Shown here: one piece after another, positions 1 through 12,394 of the stretch
Layout: every line of letters starts with the position of its first letter
How positions within the stretch are numbered: position 1 is the first letter of the stretch
Assembly (NCBI RefSeq): GCF_000512585.2
Contig: NC_089242.1
Location: forward strand, 992,001 to 1,056,000
From: Kwoniella bestiolae CBS 10118
Lineage: Eukaryota > Basidiomycota > Tremellomycetes > Tremellales > Cryptococcaceae
DNA length: 64,000 nucleotides
Reading direction: 5' to 3'
Notes under the pieces: generated by a model
The model's input: only the letters and a program-made list of their open reading frames with translations
The model's database searches: none
Told to the model about the DNA's origin: nothing
Translations under genes and position numbers: made by a program

Positions 1-1031
1 TCAGCTCTTCTATTCCAGTGATTCGTAAACAGTGTGGTTGGGTCGGACTCACCACTACCCAAAGGCAAACTAGCAGCCCCTCGACCTCTCATTAAATCCC
101 ACATCTTCAGCGTATTATCCTTACCCACGCTCAACGCTACTCTTCCCGTGGGATGTACGTCCACATGGTTCACCCGTCCTGAATGGCCTTTGAGCGACTT
201 CAGGAGGGCCCAGTCGGAAGTTCGGAATAGGGATAGGGTGGAATCTTCGGAGGTGGTTATGAGATGGGAGGAGGTGGGGAAGTGGAGTGAGGTTATTGAG
301 CCTAGGCCAGAGCATACGAGTATCAGTACTGCTTCTCCTCCTCTACATCGATTCTACATCCATATGCACTGAGGTTCTCAAGGGATGAAATATTTCTAAC
401 TCTCCTTGTCCTCCATATCATGACAGGTACTCCGTACCATCATTCTCTTCCTTCGCTTCATTTAAAAGAAGCTTTTTTGACAGAGATATTCAAAAAGACC
501 ACACAACTCACCAGTATGCTGACTCAGACTCCCCACCTCCTTCCTCCTCCTAAGATCCCAAACTTTAACAAACTCATCCTCCGAACCCGTAGCCAGCCAT
601 TTGCCCCCCTTGGACGCCGCAACAGCCTTCACACAAGCCAGATGCGCAGGGAAGATGAAGATGGGTTCTAATTTCGGTGAGATCGATTCTGATGAGAAAG
701 TACCTTCCAGTCCGTAGAGGAGTTTCTCATATGTCCCTGCTATGATTATGAATGTTCGTGGAAGGGGTTCGGACTCTTCTTCTTCGGAGTCTGGTTCTAC
801 TTTCGTAGCTGGAGGGGCCTTTGATTTGCCTTTATCTGCTGATGGGTTCTTTGGTGTGGGCTGTCCCTTCTGTGTTTTGGGTGGTTTGACGTCCTTCGAA
901 GTAGAGGCGGATGGGGCAGATGGGGCCGAAGCACCCTCAAATTTCACCTCGACCTTGGCACGTTTGTCGTATGGAGCTGGTCTGACCGAGCTCGAAACTT
1001 TCTTGGATTTTGATTTTTCCTGTTTACCCAT
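1..1031 (-). CDS. MAK11: Mak11/PAK1IP1-like WD40 protein, 3' part missing
   Basis: WD40-repeat protein of the Mak11/PAK1IP1 family, which in yeast acts in 60S ribosomal subunit assembly in the nucleolus. Exon 1 is 512-1031 and exon 2 is 53-301; the next intron starts at 52 and leaves the window, so the C-terminal blades are absent. The ATG at 1031 opens a Lys/Ser/Pro-rich N-terminal tail of about 90 residues, followed by the family-typical stretch GTYEKLLYGLEG and WD units with 'GSEDEFVKVWDL' and 'GKDNTLKMWDL'. Joining the exons gives 'HTGSITSLHF', as expected at a blade start; this phase-1 junction is what chose the acceptor at 302-303, making the intron 210 nt, longer than most here. It is divergent from SEC6 across 412 bp. 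Family assignment is good; the exact orthologue call is inference. Confidence 0.8.
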
Positions 1032-1443
1032 TTTTGATATGTTGCTTTCGAGGATGTACAAGATGGAACAAAAAGATAATAGTAGTAGCTTTCACGTTCA
1101 CCATCATTTATTATCAAAATCAAAATCAACTTTTCCAGGTGGAGGTAGGTGATTAATGACCCGGTCATAAACTACAATGACGTGGCATTCCACCTGGACA
1201 AGTACAGTTCTCATACCCTACCACCGGCTTACCCCGCACAGGCCACGCGACGACGAGAGACCGAGGCTAACATGATCATGACGACTAGCCTAGACCAGAT
1301 GTACTGTACATACCGTACATTGATATTCATTCACCATCCCCATGACAAAACACATCAACAGAGCAGAAGCCAAGTAAAATCACAAGCCGAAGACCCCCCC
1401 TTATTCTCCATCTTCGGCTCATACCCTTTCCTTCTGAGGCACC
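1032..1443. promoter_or_regulatory. Divergent intergenic region MAK11/SEC6
   Basis: 412 bp between two divergent start codons, so it should hold both promoters. I see no canonical TATA box and no gene. The short open frames here have no family resemblance. Confidence 0.5.
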
Positions 1444-4166
1444 ATGTCAACCCTCACAGCCTCACAAGCAGTATCCGACCTCCTCCGCCAACCCGACGAC
1501 CTCCTCAAACTATCCTCCTACCGCAAGAAACTGCTCAAAGAGAAGTCAACGCTAGATGCAAAGCTGCAATCAGGCGTGAAAGCTCAGCTGGACGCTACGC
1601 GAGATGCATTGTTGAAGTTACAGGCTAGTAGAGCTGCGGTGGGGCTGATAAGGGAGGAGATGATGGCTGTGGAGAAATTGAAGGGGGAAGATATGGAGAA
1701 GAAGGGGGAGGCTTTTGATAAGATCACGAGGGTGGGTATTACTGTTCATCGTAACTCGTCAAACACCAGTAGGATCATGCCACATATGATGTCCATCGTG
1801 ACTCCATGACAGATGAGCTATGTCGATAGAGTGTTAAACTTGGGTGTAAGGGGGAACTGGAGTACTGATAAACCCTTTGAACAGGTATCAACCGTCCACC
1901 GAAACCTATCTCAAACAACCAAGATGGTCCATAACCTCCGCTCAATGTCCGATAAAGTCGACCATATCTCGTCCCTCCTCGACTCAGATAAGAATCAACC
2001 CAGCGGCCCATCAGGATATTCCCCAAACCTCTTACCTATCCACTTCCAACTGCAACAGCTCGAATCGTTCCGGAACGAAACGTTACACCAGGCGAAGAAG
2101 AACTCAAGCTCGACAGACGAGGAGAGAGAGGTGTTGATAAAGTGGTTTGAGAAGCTTGATAAGATTGGGGGGGACTTTGAAGGGTGGTTATGGGAGATTA
2201 GCAGGAATATCGTCGATTTGGCGAGAAAGGGGAATGGTGGGACGGTGGTGAGGTTGTTGAAGATTGTTGAAGTGGAGGGTAAAGAGGATGAGAAGGTGGG
2301 TGAGACTCATAGTTTGAGATTAAACGAAGATCCATCTATGACGGTCTCCTCTGCTGGATTATAGCAGGAGAGACGATGCTAATTCTCTTACTTAAACCTT
2401 CATAGGCCGTGGCAATGCGTCTCGTTCGGAAAGTAGCGACGCACGACGCAGCATCAAAGTTCAAATCCATGCAAGCCAACGCCCGAATCATCAAGAACTA
2501 CAGACACAAGCTCCTAGACACCATGACGAACTCTGTCAAAGAGTCTTTCGAGAACTATTACCTAGATAATCAATACGACATGTTGGGCTTCATCGAAGGT
2601 TTAGGGTGGATCTACAAAGATATCATTCGAATCAAAGAGGATGTGGAACCCCTTTTCCCAGAGGATTACGAGATAACCCCATATCTCGTTAAAGCGTACC
2701 ACAAACACCTCGATCAAACTATCCGCAAGATCGTCAATTCCGCTCCTGAAGCGAAAGTCTTGCTGGAGCTACATGCGTGGATCAAGGAATATCGAATCTC
2801 GATGAAAGAGTTGGAAATCCCCAGCGCATGGTTACAACCTCCCTTGTTAGATGGGAAATCTCAGGATCTGATTGAAGATTACGTGAAGCTGATAGTTACC
2901 AAGCTGGAGGAATGGAGCGATAATCTCATGAGGGAGGAGACGGGTAAATTCCAATGGAGGACAAAGGAACCTGAACAGGCAGATGATGGTCAGCTGGGTA
3001 TGGAGGGTGTGGTCGATTTCTTCAGCTTGATCAACCAGCAGTGCGATCTTGCTTTAGACTCCAACCAGGGGGCGGTGCTGGTGAGGGTAGTGAACGAATG
3101 TTCCAAATTAATTAAGAAGATCCAGAATCAATGGCTAAACCTCATCAACGAGGAGTCGAGAGCGCAGATAGAAAAGAAGCCTGAAGAGGTTCCGGGGGGG
3201 TTGGTCGAATATGTCATAGCGCTGGCGAACGATCAGTTAAAAGCTGCAGATTACGTCGAAAGCTTATTAACAAGGTTGGAACCGCTCGTATCGGACAAAT
3301 ACAAGAAACAAATCTCGCTATGTCTCAACGAATCTATAGATGGGTATCTGGACGTAGCCAAAAAATGTACCTCCAGCTTAGTCGAGTTCGTCTTCAATGA
3401 CCTCAAGATAGTAATCAAGAACCTCATCACCCCAAGTTGGTATACCGATCCCTTGATGCCACAGATGATAGAGACGATGAAAGACTACATGGGAGATTAT
3501 CAACATCATCTCAATCCCTCGATCTTTGAGATTCTAGTTGAAGACCTGCTCGACGCATTCCTCATTTCCTACCTCTCCGCCCTTCGACGAGCAGGTGCCA
3601 GGTCATTGAGGATGCCACTGGCGATAACCAAGATCAAGTCCGACCTGGCCATGGCGTTCGATTTCTTCGTGAGCTACAAACAACCTACGGAATTGGAAGG
3701 GAACTTTGAAATTATGGAAATGATCATTGCCATTATTGGGTCGGACCCGCATTATTTATTTATGGATTATTGGAATTTCGCAAAGAAACATGGTCCGAAC
3801 CTTGTGTTCATCGAGGGGATCCTCAGGGCAAGAGACGATTTGGATAAGATACAGCTTAACGAGGCGATCGAGATGTTAAGGAGGAAAATCAAGGATGAAG
3901 GGATTGTCGATCCGGAGGAACCGACTATTATGGTGAGTCTTTGTCCGCCTTCTCCTTTTTAATTGCACGTGATATCCTGTGATTTGGGGTTGTATCTGAC
4001 ATGTTATGTTAATATTGGACAGGTCAAAGTACAAGGTCCCTCTTCTGGATTATTGTCCAACCTGTCCAGTCTGGCAGGTACATACGCCAGCAACTTCTCG
4101 ACTGGGACGTTTGCTACGGGGGGATTCGCAATGGCCGGTGGGGCTCATTTCGGTGCGATGAGATAA
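1444..4166 (+). CDS. SEC6: Exocyst complex subunit Sec6 (EXOC3)
   Basis: Subunit of the exocyst, which tethers secretory vesicles at sites of polarised growth. Exons 1444-1731, 1885-2295, 2406-3932 and 4023-4166 give 789 residues, near the usual Sec6 length. The N-terminus has the family pattern of a short helical leader (ASQAVSDLLRQPDDLLKLSS) and coiled coil, followed by the long helical-bundle domain in the third exon with 'AWLQPPLL' and the C-terminal 'DPHYLFMDYWNFAKKHGPNL'. The join DKITR/VSTVHRNL is the homology-favoured exon 1-2 junction. An alternative mini-exon at 1813-1845 would insert 11 residues and also keeps frame, so this boundary is the least certain. It is convergent with QNS1 (233 bp between stops). 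Confidence 0.88.
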
Positions 4167-4399
4167 CGAAGTATGCTCTTTACGATACCGTTCATTTTGG
4201 CATGATTGTATTGTTGTACAGTACAGTGTATAGTATAGTCCCATATTGGATATCAGGAAGAAATGCATATTGCTCAATTGTGATTATACACCGACGAAAG
4301 GTCAATGATCTGTAACTCCCGTTTCATATTACTTAACATGTCCATCAAGCAAGTCTTATCCCACTGTTCATTCCGCATAAAGTGATTGTCGACCGTCGA

Positions 4400-7300
4400 T
4401 CAATCAACTTTGGCTTTATCATTACCAGGCTGAGTAGCTCTGTTAGGCAATTTGTCGGCCAACTCGTCGATCCGCCTGAATTGATGGTTGAACCGAGTCG
4501 GCAACAAGAAAGGTCTGAGGTCGAATCCTAAGAGTATTGAATCCCTTGATGTCAGCAGATGGTCTGGGAATCAGTTGAGATGAACAGTGGACATACGATT
4601 ATCGTCTGGCGAGTATGATTCCTATATTCCGTTTGCAAGTATAGTCAGCTGAGATCGTTATTGCTTATTTCGCAGCTGGGACTCACCATATGAACAGAAG
4701 GTGTGAGTGTTGTCCTAGTTACAAATGATGTATCAGCTTGGTTCTTCACTGCTCGGACAGTATACAGGAAACTCACATCTTGTGTCTGTTAATAGCATAG
4801 TTGAAGAAGAAATGTTTCACTTTCGTAGCGATCTATTCACTCAACCGCATACTCCGTCAGTACATCTAAATTCTAACTTTAGCAAGAAGTACACCTGAAC
4901 CCACCTCAACGGGAGACAGGAAGCTCCCCCACTCCTGTACCAATTTCCCGAACATACTGTACGGACCGCATTTCTCGACCTTCCTCAGTCTACCGTACAC
5001 TGATAATTCGTCGTAGGTCATTCCCATCTCTACTTCGTCTGATTGTGCGACGTTATCCGATCCGATCGGGATGAGCTCGGCAGTGGGGATGGCATCGAGG
5101 AAGCTATAGCGTGTTTTGCAGTCAGTACATTGAAAAGCATATCAAGGTAATTCCGTGAAAACCATCATATATATGCAGGAACAAACAGCTCACCTTCTCA
5201 AAATTGGTAGATCAAAGTTCACCTCTGCCCAAGCGATGAACTTCTTGAGATCGGTCTTACTGATCCCCCCGATAGGGTTGACATCCGCACTCGAACAACT
5301 ATAATGGCCACCTCACAGGTCAGCACCTTCTCCTGGTAAAACAGTGGATCATATCAGTCGGTGGACTGGCTCACTCGTATTTAGTGTAATACCCCCGTAA
5401 ACTTTCATCGACATTCGCACTTCCCAATACCAGCAGCCCACCGACTTTTCCCCTCGCCCAAGGTAGGAGTTGAGCGAACATATATGCTAGTACCATTCTC
5501 AATCGAGCCTGCGAAACAACAATCAGCTTATTGGTCCGAATCATATAGTTGAGCGAGTTAGGTGAACCAGACATACCTGGATATTCTGCAAAGCCAAATT
5601 TTCAGCCGAAGATCCACCATGAACAGCGAATTGAGGTTTCTTCCCTGTGACAAGGCTGAAAATCCCCTTGACGGCAGATACAGCAGTATCCATATTCAGG
5701 TCGACATGGTACCTGTTGATGGGACAAGCCAAACCAAATCAGCTATATACGGGCAGGATGAGCTTCGCATGGTATGGCTTACCCTCCGACAGCTTCAGAT
5801 AGATCTTTGGCCCTCTTCCTAGTCTCAGGGCTGGAATGCTCAGTACCCATATAACAAGTATGGAAGATCCTTCCGGCAAATTCCTTTGGATCGATAGGGA
5901 GGTAAGAGGAATCTTCAGGTTCTCCGGCGATTCGTCGTGCATCGGCGATGACTTGTTCGTCTGTATTATATGTTTTTTACCGTCAGCTGAAGATCAGCTC
6001 CTGTGGGTGTGAAAGACCAACTAACCTCCTTTACTTGCTGCATCGGCGACTAATCGACACATTGAATGAATAATAACGGTCGTAGCGCAAGAATCAATAC
6101 CTCCCGATAAGGGGATGAAGTATCCTTGACACCTTGATCGTCGAAGATAATCCCATAACCAACAAGCTGGACCGAGTCTGAATGTAGAATCCTCAGCTGG
6201 TTTGCCTTGTAAGTCTTTGGTATTTGGAGTTCCTGGCCATCTGCCTACTCACGCGATCTCTTCTTCGGGTGTATGATAGATAACTTCCATCGACCCCTTA
6301 GTCTCCTCGTCACCGACTCTTATACCCTGACCACCATCCAATCTAGTATCCACATATACTCGTTGATAAGCCTCGGCTTGGGCAGATTGCATCCTCCTAC
6401 TGGATGTTGTTCGATGAGCTCTGACCGCGCCGAGATCCACAGTGGCAGTGATGACTTCAACATCGGAGAGGGAGAACTGGGATCCTCTGGCTAAGATTTG
6501 CCCATTCATAGCTATCAATGCTGCTCCGTCGTAGTACAATCGATCTCCATCGCATCCTTGTTGGTTGGCGTAGAGGTAGATACCACCAAGCTGTATTGAA
6601 ATAGCATATGAGCTAGTGACTCGACATTGAAAACTTAGCTCACCTTCATAGTGGCTTCTTTGATCAAGTCAATTCTTCTGTTGAGTTTTCGTAATTCATG
6701 ATGACTGGCGGACGAGTTCGTGAAGATCTCGACACCATCAAGACCCATGAGGATATGGGGGCTGGGAAGAGATGATCTCAGTATGAAGTGCTGAGCTGTG
6801 TGTCAGAACGAGCTACCTACGAGGCAGGAGTAAACAGTTCTTCACAGAGCTCAACACCAATAACAGTATCTTCGGTCGAAACCACAGCATCTCCGAATGG
6901 TACTAGGTCCTAATTCTACTGTTAGATTCCAACCAGCAATCAATGATCGTCAGAGCTCACTTGACCGGTCACATTCCTGATTATTCTAGGTAAAGAGTGT
7001 TGCTCGACCTGTCGATGTTTATGCCAAGGAGTGAAATGACGAAGTTCACGCTGCCCCATGTTCAAACAGATATCAGCTATAACTCCCCTTCAATGATGGA
7101 GTATACACTTAAAACAGCTAGTACCCACGTAGTTACCATCGTTCGCCATCCACATCTTAGGTCTGATCATTACGATCTTGCCGCTGTGGATGATGACCCT
7201 GCAATTGTAGTTATTGTTCTTGTGTTCGATCGGCCTGTTCACATACGTGTCAGCTTGGTCGTTCCCATCGGAGGAAGGAAGTAATGTGAAGCTGTATTCT

Positions 7301-7828
7301 CAACCTACATTCCGATATCACATACTATCCCTTGAGCTTCTTCACTCTGCAAGATCGTAGCTAACACTTCCCAGGAATGAAGAATCGTATCGCCTATCCG
7401 GATGATCAGTACCCACAGCTGTGATCTTTCCCTCCGCTCCTACGAGAGAAGCGTAAAATCATCATGAACATCCCACCTTCAAGGAAATGATCCAAACATC
7501 CATATCCAGGAATCTCCAACTCCGGTCCAACTCGCAAAGTCGCTCCTCGAGATTTAGCAATAGCTATCGATTTGAGAATCCGCTTGCAGTTGCCCTGAGA
7601 CGCTTCCTATCAGCTCATTCCTCTTCGGACATACGATTCTCATATAGCTGACCTCGAAGTCGAGAGACCACTGATCCAGTTGACTATGTAGTGCAATTGT
7701 TAGAACGGGTCAGAGATAAGGGTCGAAGGGGGGACATACCATCTACGATAGGTAAAAGATAATCAGCTTTCATGTCCTGATATGGAATCTGTCAAGAAAG
7801 CTTACGTTGCTACTGTGACGAGATGCAT
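4400..7828 (-). CDS. QNS1: Glutamine-dependent NAD+ synthetase
   Basis: Converts nicotinic acid adenine dinucleotide to NAD+ using glutamine-derived ammonia, the last step of NAD synthesis. Twenty exons (7806-7828, 7740-7742, 7653-7683, 7477-7594, 7309-7393, 7129-7234, 6961-7050, 6821-6909, 6644-6761, 6253-6590, 6026-6177, 5783-5960, 5577-5712, 5375-5508, 5194-5298, 4905-5103, 4777-4832, 4687-4714, 4597-4621, 4400-4527) sum to 2142 nt, 713 residues; yeast Qns1 is 714. The N-terminal nitrilase-fold glutaminase has the triad Glu44 (GPELE), Lys113 (RPKMW) and Cys174 (ELCEEL). The synthetase domain has the ATP loop LSGGIDS, then 'YMGTEHSSPETRKRA' and 'LGSANVDESLRGY'. Exon 2 is only 3 nt and supplies the residues around the conserved N-terminal 'ATCQLDQW'. 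Confidence 0.95.
7740..7742 (-). other. QNS1: 3-nt microexon of QNS1
   Basis: The three bases ATG on the minus strand sit between an acceptor TAG (7743-7745) and a strong donor GTATGT (7734-7739). Including them turns the exon 1/exon 3 join from VAT-QLDQW into VATCQLDQW, restoring the Cys found at this position in Qns1 proteins (yeast ATCNLNQW). The flanking introns would be 63 nt and 56 nt, normal for this gene, each with its own branch-like site (GCTGATT; CTAAC). Skipping would leave the frame open, so optional inclusion is possible. Confidence 0.8.
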
Positions 7829-8140
7829 CTTGGATTATGCGATTCTAGATGATCTAGGATGACGAGGAAAGTAAGGTTGCCAAGAGGAATGTCGAGATAG
7901 ATGAAGGCAGGTTAGAATATGAGTTATCTTTCGTCTCTCTACACGAGTCCGAGTATTCTTGACATCATAGCAAAAGTGGAGGTCGATAGCTATCAGATTT
8001 GATTCCGTTGATCACTCTCAGTCAGAGCGAGGTCTGTGTATGAGCTCGCATTTCCTCTAATTCCAACATTTCAACATCTTGATCAGTACGACAAGTCACC
8101 AACCAACGAGCAACCTTCAGCTCAAAGAGATATACTCAAA
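7829..8140. promoter_or_regulatory. Divergent intergenic region QNS1/PFD5
   Basis: 312 bp separating the divergent start codons of NAD synthetase and prefoldin 5. No TATA box or other motif stands out. Confidence 0.45.
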
Positions 8141-8851
8141 ATGGCAGAACAACAAGTCAACATAACAGACCTAGACCCCGCCCAGCTCCAAGAAGTCAAG
8201 AAGCAGCTGGACCAGGTGAGTGTCGTCCAACCCCTCAAAAACCCAACTCACCTTCCATCAAGTCGAACCTGTGACATGTACTGACCAATCTGTGAAATTG
8301 ATTGTTACAGGAACTAGACCACTTGACAAACTCATACTCCCAGCTCAAACAAGCCCAAACAAAGTTCAAATCCTGCGTCGAGAATGTCAACTCGCTCAAA
8401 CCGACCTCAAAGGGGAAAGAAATCTTGATACCATTGACGAGCTCGTTATACGTTCCAGGAAAGTTGACAGATACGGAGAATGTGGTAGTGGATGTTGGAA
8501 CGGGTTACTATGTCAAGAAGGTGAGTTGCATTTGCTCTTCATCTTCATCTTCATACGCTCAACACTGTCGATGTACGGTTCATCTGATTCGTACTTTACA
8601 TTCTCTACGTTTACTTTTTTGTTATTTCATGTCATCTGAAGGTCTTCTCGACTTGGTGTATCGACTTACCTGATTCCCTCATGTAGACAAAATCCGAAGC
8701 ATCTCAACATTACACCTCCAAGTCCACCTTCGTTCAATCCAACCTCGAGACCTTACAAAAGACGATAGAGCGAAAGCAGGAGAACGTGCAGAGTGTGGTG
8801 CAGGTCTTGCAGATGAAGATGCAGCAGCAGCAGCAGGCTGGTAAGGCATAG
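8141..8851 (+). CDS. GIM5: Prefoldin subunit 5
   Basis: Alpha-type prefoldin subunit; prefoldin is a cytosolic hexamer that hands nascent actin and tubulin to the TRiC/CCT chaperonin. Exons 8141-8215, 8311-8520 and 8687-8851 give 149 residues, the normal size. The layout is that of an alpha prefoldin: N-terminal helix (LQEVKKQLDQELDHLTNSYS), central beta hairpin region with 'ILIPLTSSLYVPGKL' and 'VVVDVGTGYYVKK', and C-terminal helix ending in a glutamine run (MQQQQQAGKA). The ATG at 8141 is preceded by AAA and starts MAEQQVNITDLDP. It is convergent with the Nudix gene to its right. Confidence 0.93.
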
Positions 8852-9082
8852 GCGAAGATCCGAGTGATTTACTTGGAAAGGTAATAAGGTGAAGAGCGGA
8901 GAAAATAGAGTGGTCCCGAAAGATGTTGAGGGTTGACGAGCCAGCCAACTTGTACATGAAATTGTAATATCATGCATTCGATATACCTTAATGCGCTTTG
9001 CGATATCCCATAGTACGGGAGTAGACACACAAACCGGACGATGATCAATTATATACATCCTATCCAATCTACAGATCTATAA

Positions 9083-10680
9083 TCAAATACCAGGCATGGT
9101 AACTTGTAGACTCCTCCTCATCCTCCAGCTAATCTCCAGGAAATTAGGTTCATTCTCTGGCGTTATCAGTCCATGTCTGATTAGGAAATCTACATAGATC
9201 AACCCGCAATTCGGTTTCATATCTCCCGAATGCAATGCTTCGATAAGCTCTGGTATGGTCAATAGCTAAATCGTACGTCTATCAGCGAGCAATCCACGGC
9301 AAGATGATCACTTGCTTGACTCACCGCAAACGACTCGACCTCATCGTCGTGTGGTTTGGGTTTTATGTATTCCGCTGAGTCTTGTGAAGGTAAAGGCAGA
9401 TCGTAGATATATTCGACCTCTGTGTATGTTGAGTAATGGTTCAGCATACTTCTGTGAGACGACATCAAGATCACTAGACGAAGGGGATGGGACATACCAG
9501 GTTGCAAGAATCCATCATCCGTTACGTAGAAATACGTAGCAACGCCGCAATTCCTACATCCCCATCATCCAGTCAGCGATAAGCACGCAAGCACGATACG
9601 AAGGTGTAGCCAGCCATAAACCCACTTTACGCGTTCCCTGACAAATTCTTCTGGTAGACTAGCTTCCTCATCACATTCTTTGATCATCGTCTCTATAGGT
9701 GTCGATCCGGCTGTTATACCTCCCGCGACGGACTGCGATCAAATCTGGAAGATCAGTATCCGCTTGATCCCATTATATCTTATCGTCAAGTTACACGTAC
9801 GTTGTCCAAACGTCCAGGCCAGCTATCAGAGGTCGTATATCAGCCAATGCCCTCCCCTCCCTACATCCTCTTTTCCCCGCATCACAAGGATGGTCGTGTA
9901 CTCACGTAGCTTTGGTCTTACTTCGTCTAGGTACCCATACTTTCATGGCATGTCCTTCCCCTTCGTAAGCTTCGTCCATACCTCTATCAGCTCAGGCCGT
10001 CAAGCAGATGACAACGATCAACGCACCAGTCATATGTACCCCGAAAGTGGCCAGGCCGAATAGCGCACAAGCTGCTCTTTCGAGGTGGAAAGCGACATTC
10101 TTGAACGTCCCTGGACCTACCATCACCGGCTGAGAAGTGGAGTGGGACGATGCGTAGAGACCAGATGAGTTTGGTGAGGCGTATATTGTGTAGAGCTCGT
10201 TCCTCCATCCTGGTGGGGTAAGTGAGATATTAGCATTGTTTCTGAGCAGCACGATATATATCTGCTGATTCAAACAGAAGGCGTGTATTACATTATCATA
10301 GCTTGGACGTAAGATGTGGCCAACTCACCAGCCAGTGGTCCAGGAAACTTGCCCTCCTCTTTCCATCCCCTCACAACCTTCGCCATAACCCTCCCTATCT
10401 CCTCCTTTCCCTTCTTCACCAGCTCTTCAGTAAAATACACGCAAATCACCTCAGTATGGAAATCACCCGTCTCATCAGGTTTACCCGTACTGATCTCAAA
10501 TTCCCATATCCCCTTTGCCACCGCTTTCATCTCCCTCAGGACATCTTGACGCAGGAGTCCTAGTGCGGGGAGGTTATTCTGGAAGTCGGCGAGAGTGAGG
10601 TGGAAGGGGACATATGAATGGGAAGGGGTGTAGGGGAAGTTGTCTACTACTTCTATGACGGGGAGGAGGGACCTTATCAT
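9083..10680 (-). CDS. DUF4743-type Nudix hydrolase (Tnr3/YJR142W-like)
   Basis: Nudix protein with the N-terminal DUF4743 domain found in Tnr3 and YJR142W, relatives of which hydrolyse damaged thiamine diphosphate. Eight exons (10329-10680, 10027-10209, 9906-9981, 9801-9822, 9626-9732, 9498-9553, 9325-9419, 9083-9265) encode 357 residues. Visible family marks in order are the N-terminal domain, 'GWRNELYTIYAS', 'ERAACALFGLATFGVHMTG', 'MKVWVPRRSKTKATWPGRLDN', 'SVAGGITAG' followed by the Nudix-box remnant KECDEEASLP, 'NCGVATYFYVTDDGFLQPG', and the C-terminal 'FLIRHGLITPENEPNFLEI'. A shortened paralogue lies at 30655-31934 with several identical exon lengths (22, 107, 56 and 183 nt). The substrate is inferred from the family only. 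Confidence 0.88.
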
Positions 10681-11655
10681 GGTGTGTGATGTGATGACCT
10701 ATTCGGGGGTCGTAGGTTAGAAGAGGATTGTACGACAAGTATGGATTGTAAGATATATGTTCATAGAAGGATGGAGGATGCGAGTATCGTTGCTTCGGAC
10801 AACCGTGTGATGAGCGTTTAACCGTGAATTGCGGGGTCCCGCTTGGATGGCACGTAGTTACAGAACTGGTAGTATACATAGCCCAGCAGATCATTAACTT
10901 ACAGTACTCGCATGCGTTGAGTGCTCGCATTCTACACGCTCATGTAATGATATCTGATAGTGTGATGAGAAGCTCAAGTCCAATACATGCACAGGACATG
11001 CACAATCCGCAGACTATTCAACGACTGAACGCACAGCGGTTCATCCCTTCAAGATCGGGCAGGACAATCGTCAAATCAGCTAGCTGAAGGAGCCTCAAGT
11101 AGTAAATTCCGGGTGCTAGCTAATTCATGCTATGAACAAAATCATGCACCGCATCACGAGGGTGGTCTGTAAGATCACAAGATCAATTCAAGAATATTTG
11201 TATTAAAGGAGCACCCACACGAGGCCGACGTCTGAATTGTCCGAGACTAACGTCATTGCAATTCATCGCCTCAATTAAGCTTCTAACCGTTTTCGATCAT
11301 GTCCGAGACAACTCTCCGATAAATTGCTCCACCACACATCAGTCTTGCAGTACTCGTATGCTGACCCTGCAAAGCTCATTTCGAAGAAAGGATCCAACCT
11401 CGGTATACATGTATACATGTGCTTCATTGCATAGGATGACGGAATGCGATGATCGGGATGCACTCACAGTGGGGCCGCACCGGTACAACTAAGTGATGAA
11501 TCTCGGACAACCGAAGGGCAGACATAAAGGTATAAATAGCCAGGTTAATGTTCTTGGTTTTTCTGACATTCATTCCTCACATCCATACGAATAAAACAAT
11601 TAACCCATTCTTTAACTGCTTCATCTCCTCAATAAAGTCAAACGTATCAATAACA
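10681..11655. promoter_or_regulatory. Divergent region between Nudix gene and lectin array
   Basis: 975 bp with no supported gene. It holds the TATA box at 11531-11538 for the first lectin-like gene, followed by about 120 nt of A/C-rich leader. Confidence 0.45.
11531..11538 (+). promoter_or_regulatory. TATA box of lectin-like gene 1
   Basis: TATAAATA lies 118 nt before the ATG at 11656, a normal spacing for a fungal TATA promoter. Confidence 0.6.
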
Positions 11656-12394
11656 ATGTTCGCTAAAGTACTTCTTCTCCCTCTTCTCGCTTCCCTCGCC
11701 CTCGCCTCCCCCATCACAAAACGAGATTCAGAGGGCAAACGAATCCGATCACTCGCAAGCCCCGATCTATGCCTGACAGTCCAAAATGGATATGCAGCCT
11801 ACGGAACCAAAGTGGCCATGACGGGTTGTTCACAGGGTGAAGGGGGATACCTAGACCAATTCCAATTCTTCTCTGCTGTTGGTCCTCAGCGCGGTCAGAT
11901 CAAATTGATCTCCAACGAGGATATGTGTCTTGATGCAGATACTTCAAATGGGAATGGCGGACAGATCAGTATCGAAGCGTGTGAGGATGGAAAGGATTCT
12001 CAGGTGTTCACTGTTGGAACTACTGGGACGGGGAGTGAACCTAATTTGAGGTTGGCAATTGGATCAAGTGAATGTGAGTCGAGTCGTATATACAAGAAGT
12101 CCCATCACTCGATACTGTTTCACTGTGATTCATCGCACAGGGATGTAGATGCTGATTTGATATCTCTCACGCACAGCTCAATGCCTCGATGTAGTCAAAG
12201 ACTCTACTCCAAGTTACCAAAAGCCCTACGGTTACACAAAAGACTTGCAATCTTGGGAATGTCATCCTACCGATCACCCCGATGCTCAACAGGTGAGTGG
12301 ACGATACGTCACACCGTAATATAGCATGTGCATGGATGCTGACCATATGCGTAAATAGCAATACTTTGAGTTGGTTGCTTCGAGCGATTCTTAA
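11656..12394 (+). CDS. Secreted ricin-B-type beta-trefoil protein, copy 1
   Basis: Predicted secreted protein of 189 residues, exons 11656-12073, 12177-12292 and 12359-12394. The N-terminus MFAKVLLLPLLASLALASP is a clear signal peptide, followed by a dibasic KR at about residues 21-22 that could be a Kex2-type processing site. The mature part has three related blocks, each beginning with a Cys-Leu motif and containing a second Cys: LCLTVQNG...MTGC, MCLDADTSNG...EAC, and QCLDVVKDS...WEC. This is the three-fold plan of a ricin-B/CBM13 beta-trefoil. The usual QxW is mostly QxF here (QFQFF, SQVF). There is a lectin-type fold only, with no toxin catalytic chain. First of three tandem paralogues with the same intron phases. 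Confidence 0.85.

Noticed and set aside
1813..1845. 33-nt mini-exon between SEC6 exons 1 and 2
   Set aside because: It has plausible splice sites and keeps frame, but adds 11 residues that break the expected alignment, and the second intron would be only 39 nt; kept as an alternative only.
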